In this document: positions 61,999 through 64,000 of the stretch, one piece after another | How positions within the stretch are numbered: the stretch's first letter is position 1 | Layout of the letters: the number at the start of each line of letters is the position of its first letter | Source: Robertmurraya sp047302285 | Lineage (GTDB): Bacteria; Bacillota; Bacilli; Bacillales; Cytobacillaceae | Direction: 5' to 3' | Assembly (NCBI RefSeq): GCF_047302285.1 | Contig: NZ_CP154845.1 | Coordinates: 3,100,001 to 3,164,000, forward strand | Length of the DNA: 64,000 nucleotides | Made by a program: the position numbers and the translations under genes | The notes under the pieces: generated by a model | The model's input: only the letters and a program-made list of their open reading frames with translations | What the model was told of the DNA's origin: nothing | Database searches by the model: none

Positions 61999-63027
61999 TT
62001 ACTTCCCTGATCCAGAACGTGCTTTGTTTAAAGCTATATTGATGAAGCGTTCGATATTCTTCCATGTTGGAGCATCACCTTTTAAGATTTGCTCCTGCCC
62101 TCCAGGATTAGTTCGATACGTAGTGTATTCGCTAGCACTTACGATTTCTTCGACACTATGTCCTGCACTTGGGACAAATGTGAATAAAACCTCATTACCA
62201 GCCTCAGCCATTGCATCGTATAGAATTTCACTTTGCCCGTATGGAAGAAGAATGTCACTACCTCCGTGAAAGATGTGCATAGCAGGCATATTGTTGTCAA
62301 TATAAGTAATCGGATTTGCCTTCATTGTCAACTCTGGAACCGATTGTATAGGTTGCCCAATAAGTGAAGACTCTGGAGAATTAGGTGCATCATGTTCAAT
62401 AATAAAAAGTCCTCCCTGTTCTCGTTGTTGCTCATCCATCATCAGAAAGTTTGTTGGGGGGAAGAATGGGACCGATGCTTGGACCGCACTAGATGTTTGT
62501 ATATTTGTCTCGCCTTCAATCTCCCATATGTTGCTCGTAGTTGCCGCTATGGCCGCGACCCAACCACCTGAGGAGTTACCAGATATAGCAAAGCGATTGG
62601 GGTCAAAATTATACTCTTCAGCATGTTCACGTAGCCAACGTATAGCTGCTCGGATGTCATGGAGTTGACCAGGGTACTGCACTTGTGAACTTGATCGTAC
62701 ACTTACACCGGCAACTGCGTATCCTTTTTCAGTGAAGTAAGTTACCAATTCACTCGGAACACCTTCCTTTCCGGCGTCACTAAACCACGCTGAGCCTCCT
62801 GACCAGATTAAAAGAGGCAACTTGCTTTTCCCTGGTTTTTCGGGGATATAGAGATCTAGCAAATTACCTTTAGTATTTGCTGGTACTGGGTCAGTATATG
62901 AAATGTCTTTCATCATACTATAACCCCTTACCGGAGAAGCATCTGCAGAAAAACTTGGAATCGACGCAAGCATAAGAATAATTGAGAAACCAATTAATAA
63001 AATAGACTTTAATTTTTTCTTTAACAT
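61999..63027 (-). CDS. Secreted alpha/beta hydrolase (esterase/lipase-like)
   Basis: 342 aa. A signal peptide (MLKKKLKSILLIGFSIILML, then ASIPSFSADA) is followed by a BD-FAE-like alpha/beta hydrolase fold. The oxyanion strand is LLIWSGGSAWF, the nucleophile elbow GNSSGGWVA, the acid in FHGGSDILLPYG and the histidine in PSAGHSVEEI. Likely an extracellular or wall-associated esterase; the substrate is unknown. ATG 63027 with AGGAAGG upstream replaces the frame start at 63078. Confidence 0.88.
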   Translation of the reverse strand: MLKKKLKSILLIGFSIILMLASIPSFSADASPVRGYSMMKDISYTDPVPANTKGNLLDLYIPEKPGKSKLPLLIWSGGSAWFSDAGKEGVPSELVTYFTEKGYAVAGVSVRSSSQVQYPGQLHDIRAAIRWLREHAEEYNFDPNRFAISGNSSGGWVAAIAATTSNIWEIEGETNIQTSSAVQASVPFFPPTNFLMMDEQQREQGGLFIIEHDAPNSPESSLIGQPIQSVPELTMKANPITYIDNNMPAMHIFHGGSDILLPYGQSEILYDAMAEAGNEVLFTFVPSAGHSVEEIVSASEYTTYRTNPGGQEQILKGDAPTWKNIERFINIALNKARSGSGK

Positions 63028-63650
63028 GTTTTCATCCTTCCTAAGAAGATTTATTTTTAAGCCTACATCCATTAACAAACTGAAGAAACACCCTATTAAT
63101 AGGGAAATTAAGTAATTTTCCTGTATTACACAAAAGTAAAAATGTAAATAAGTTTTACTCGTTAACTAATGGGATTGCTTTAACATGTCAAGTCTCATAA
63201 TTGGTATGAGCATTAATTCAGAAAATATTATTATTTAAGTAAGGTAGATTCCAAAAGAACAACAAGTTTCTTAGATGATGTTTTCTAGGTATCTAATGCT
63301 CGACTATATTTATCCATAAACAGTCTAAAGCAACCTTTCTATATATTACTTTATTAAATCACCGCTTCCAATTTAACATTAATAAATCTTTATTTGCAGC
63401 ATCTCCTTTCTATGAATATAGTAGTTTTCGCTAAAAAATCTACCTAATTTTGTTAACGCTTACATAATGTCGCACGATAATCCACTCCTTCCTGAATAAC
63501 ATGTATTTAATATAAAATTAAGTATTTTTGAAAACAATATGGTTTTTGTTATATATGAAACAACTACTTTTTTTACTATTAGGATCATACCAAGTTATCT
63601 GTAATTATCATCTTGGAAAAAAGGGTTAATCATCATCAAAGAGATGCGAA
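63028..63650. other. Non-coding AT-rich region
   Basis: About 620 bp without a convincing gene. The only recognisable element is the cre site at 63451-63464. Confidence 0.45.
63451..63464 (-). promoter_or_regulatory. cre (CcpA) site
   Basis: On the minus strand TGTAAGCGTTAACA fits TGWAANCGNTNWCA at every position. It is 424 bp upstream of the secreted hydrolase gene, far for a direct promoter site. Confidence 0.65.
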
Positions 63651-63654
63651 GTGC

Positions 63655-63830
63655 TTATGTCTTTGTTTCCTTGTCAGTGACTCTTGTGGTCGCTCCGGAC
63701 ACCATTGCTCGGCGCACTGCCCCCGGAAAGCAAGCGCCTGGAGCGAAAATCAACGATTTTAGCCACAATTCTATCCAGAAATGACAAAAGACATCGTGAG
63801 AGAGTCCCCTCGATGCCTTTTGTCGACAAT
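63655..63830. repeat. GC-rich interspersed-repeat-like segment
   Basis: The segment including GGAAAGCAAGCGCCTGGAGC and AAAATCAACG is GC-richer than its surroundings. It resembles, from memory, a short intergenic repeat scattered in Bacillaceae genomes. A hairpin AAAAGaCATCG/CGATGcCTTTT lies at 63786-63824. No gene is visible in it. Confidence 0.4.
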
Positions 63831-63848
63831 CTGACACAGACTATAATT

Positions 63849-64000
63849 TCAGTCTGTGTTTCCCTTTTTCAAAGGAATATATTCGAATATTTCCTTCGTC
63901 TCAAAGCTATTGACTAAGCGTTGGAGCCAATCGTAATATTCTAGAGCATAATCCAATTTGGTCATCATTTTTTCTGCTTCTAGCCTTGTAGCATCCTCGA
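63849..64000 (-). CDS. C-terminal end of a gene entering from the right edge
   Basis: The last 49 codons of a minus-strand gene are visible, ending at TGA 63851-63849. The peptide is charged and helical (EAEKMMTKLDYALEYYDWLQ, RLVNSFETKEIFEYIP). I cannot assign a family from this fragment. The segment is too short for more. Confidence 0.5.
   Translation of the reverse strand, partial: EDATRLEAEKMMTKLDYALEYYDWLQRLVNSFETKEIFEYIPLKKGNTD

Noticed and set aside
63684..63917. 77-codon plus-strand frame at the right end
   Set aside because: It runs through a GC-rich repeat-like block and is antisense to the more protein-like partial minus-strand gene.
1..64000. tRNA, rRNA, prophage, integrase or plasmid genes
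   Set aside because: None was seen on either strand while reading the window; no tRNA cloverleaf or attachment-site pair was recognised.

Overview
The window looks like chromosomal DNA of a low-GC, aerobic or facultative, endospore-forming Bacillaceae species. The evidence is AT-rich sequence, strong AGGAGG-type ribosome binding sites with many TTG/GTG starts, an alpha/beta SASP, SigI/RsgI, Spo0E and KinD/KinE-type proteins, YjcZ-type spore peptides, CtsR/ClpE, HPr/EI and CcpA-like cre sites. The order ykyB-cheV-patA-ykwC-ptsI-ptsH-ykvS-ykvI-clpE-mhqR-kinD-spo0E-ogt-kinE-ktrD-sspD-rsgI-sigI follows, from memory, the Bacillus subtilis 168 region from ykyB back to sigI. The stretch is therefore conserved backbone interrupted by accessory blocks.

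Layout: 1-11 kb holds a partial PAS-GGDEF protein, ykyB, cheV, patA, ykwC, the ptsHI operon, a PilZ protein, ykvS, a CPBP membrane protease and ykvI. 11-22 kb holds CtsR-controlled clpE, a CNNM-type transporter, an M3 oligopeptidase, the mhqR/kinD divergent pair, an Fsr-like MFS exporter and small membrane genes. 22-32 kb carries an accessory redox block, fixXCBA (electron-bifurcating ETF) and a two-gene 2-oxoacid:ferredoxin oxidoreductase, separated by spo0E, ogt and a kinE-like kinase. Both operons have a similar Fnr-like site upstream.

32-35.6 kb is a repeat island. It has two direct copies of a segment built from 51/52-bp hairpin units; one copy is split by an IS110-family element, and a DUF559-like nuclease/winged-helix gene sits between them. 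35.7-41.6 kb is the lactate block (lutABC, lutR, lldP) with two LutR-type palindromes and two cre sites. Its lutA contains an in-frame TGA 17 codons before the expected end. 41.6-50 kb has a B12-type radical SAM protein, small spore-like genes, ktrD, and a CdaR-type regulator with glcD/glcF for glycolate oxidation. 50-64 kb has sspD, sigI-rsgI, a SwrC-like RND pump, nhaC, prfC, two membrane proteins, two YjcZ-like peptides, a secreted alpha/beta hydrolase and a partial gene at the edge.

Functionally, the window combines central carbon and redox metabolism (PTS, lactate, glycolate, low-potential ferredoxin reduction), stress and proteostasis (ClpE, SigI, MhqR) and sporulation decision genes (KinD, KinE-like, Spo0E). 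All identifications are by reading the sequence; no database search was run.
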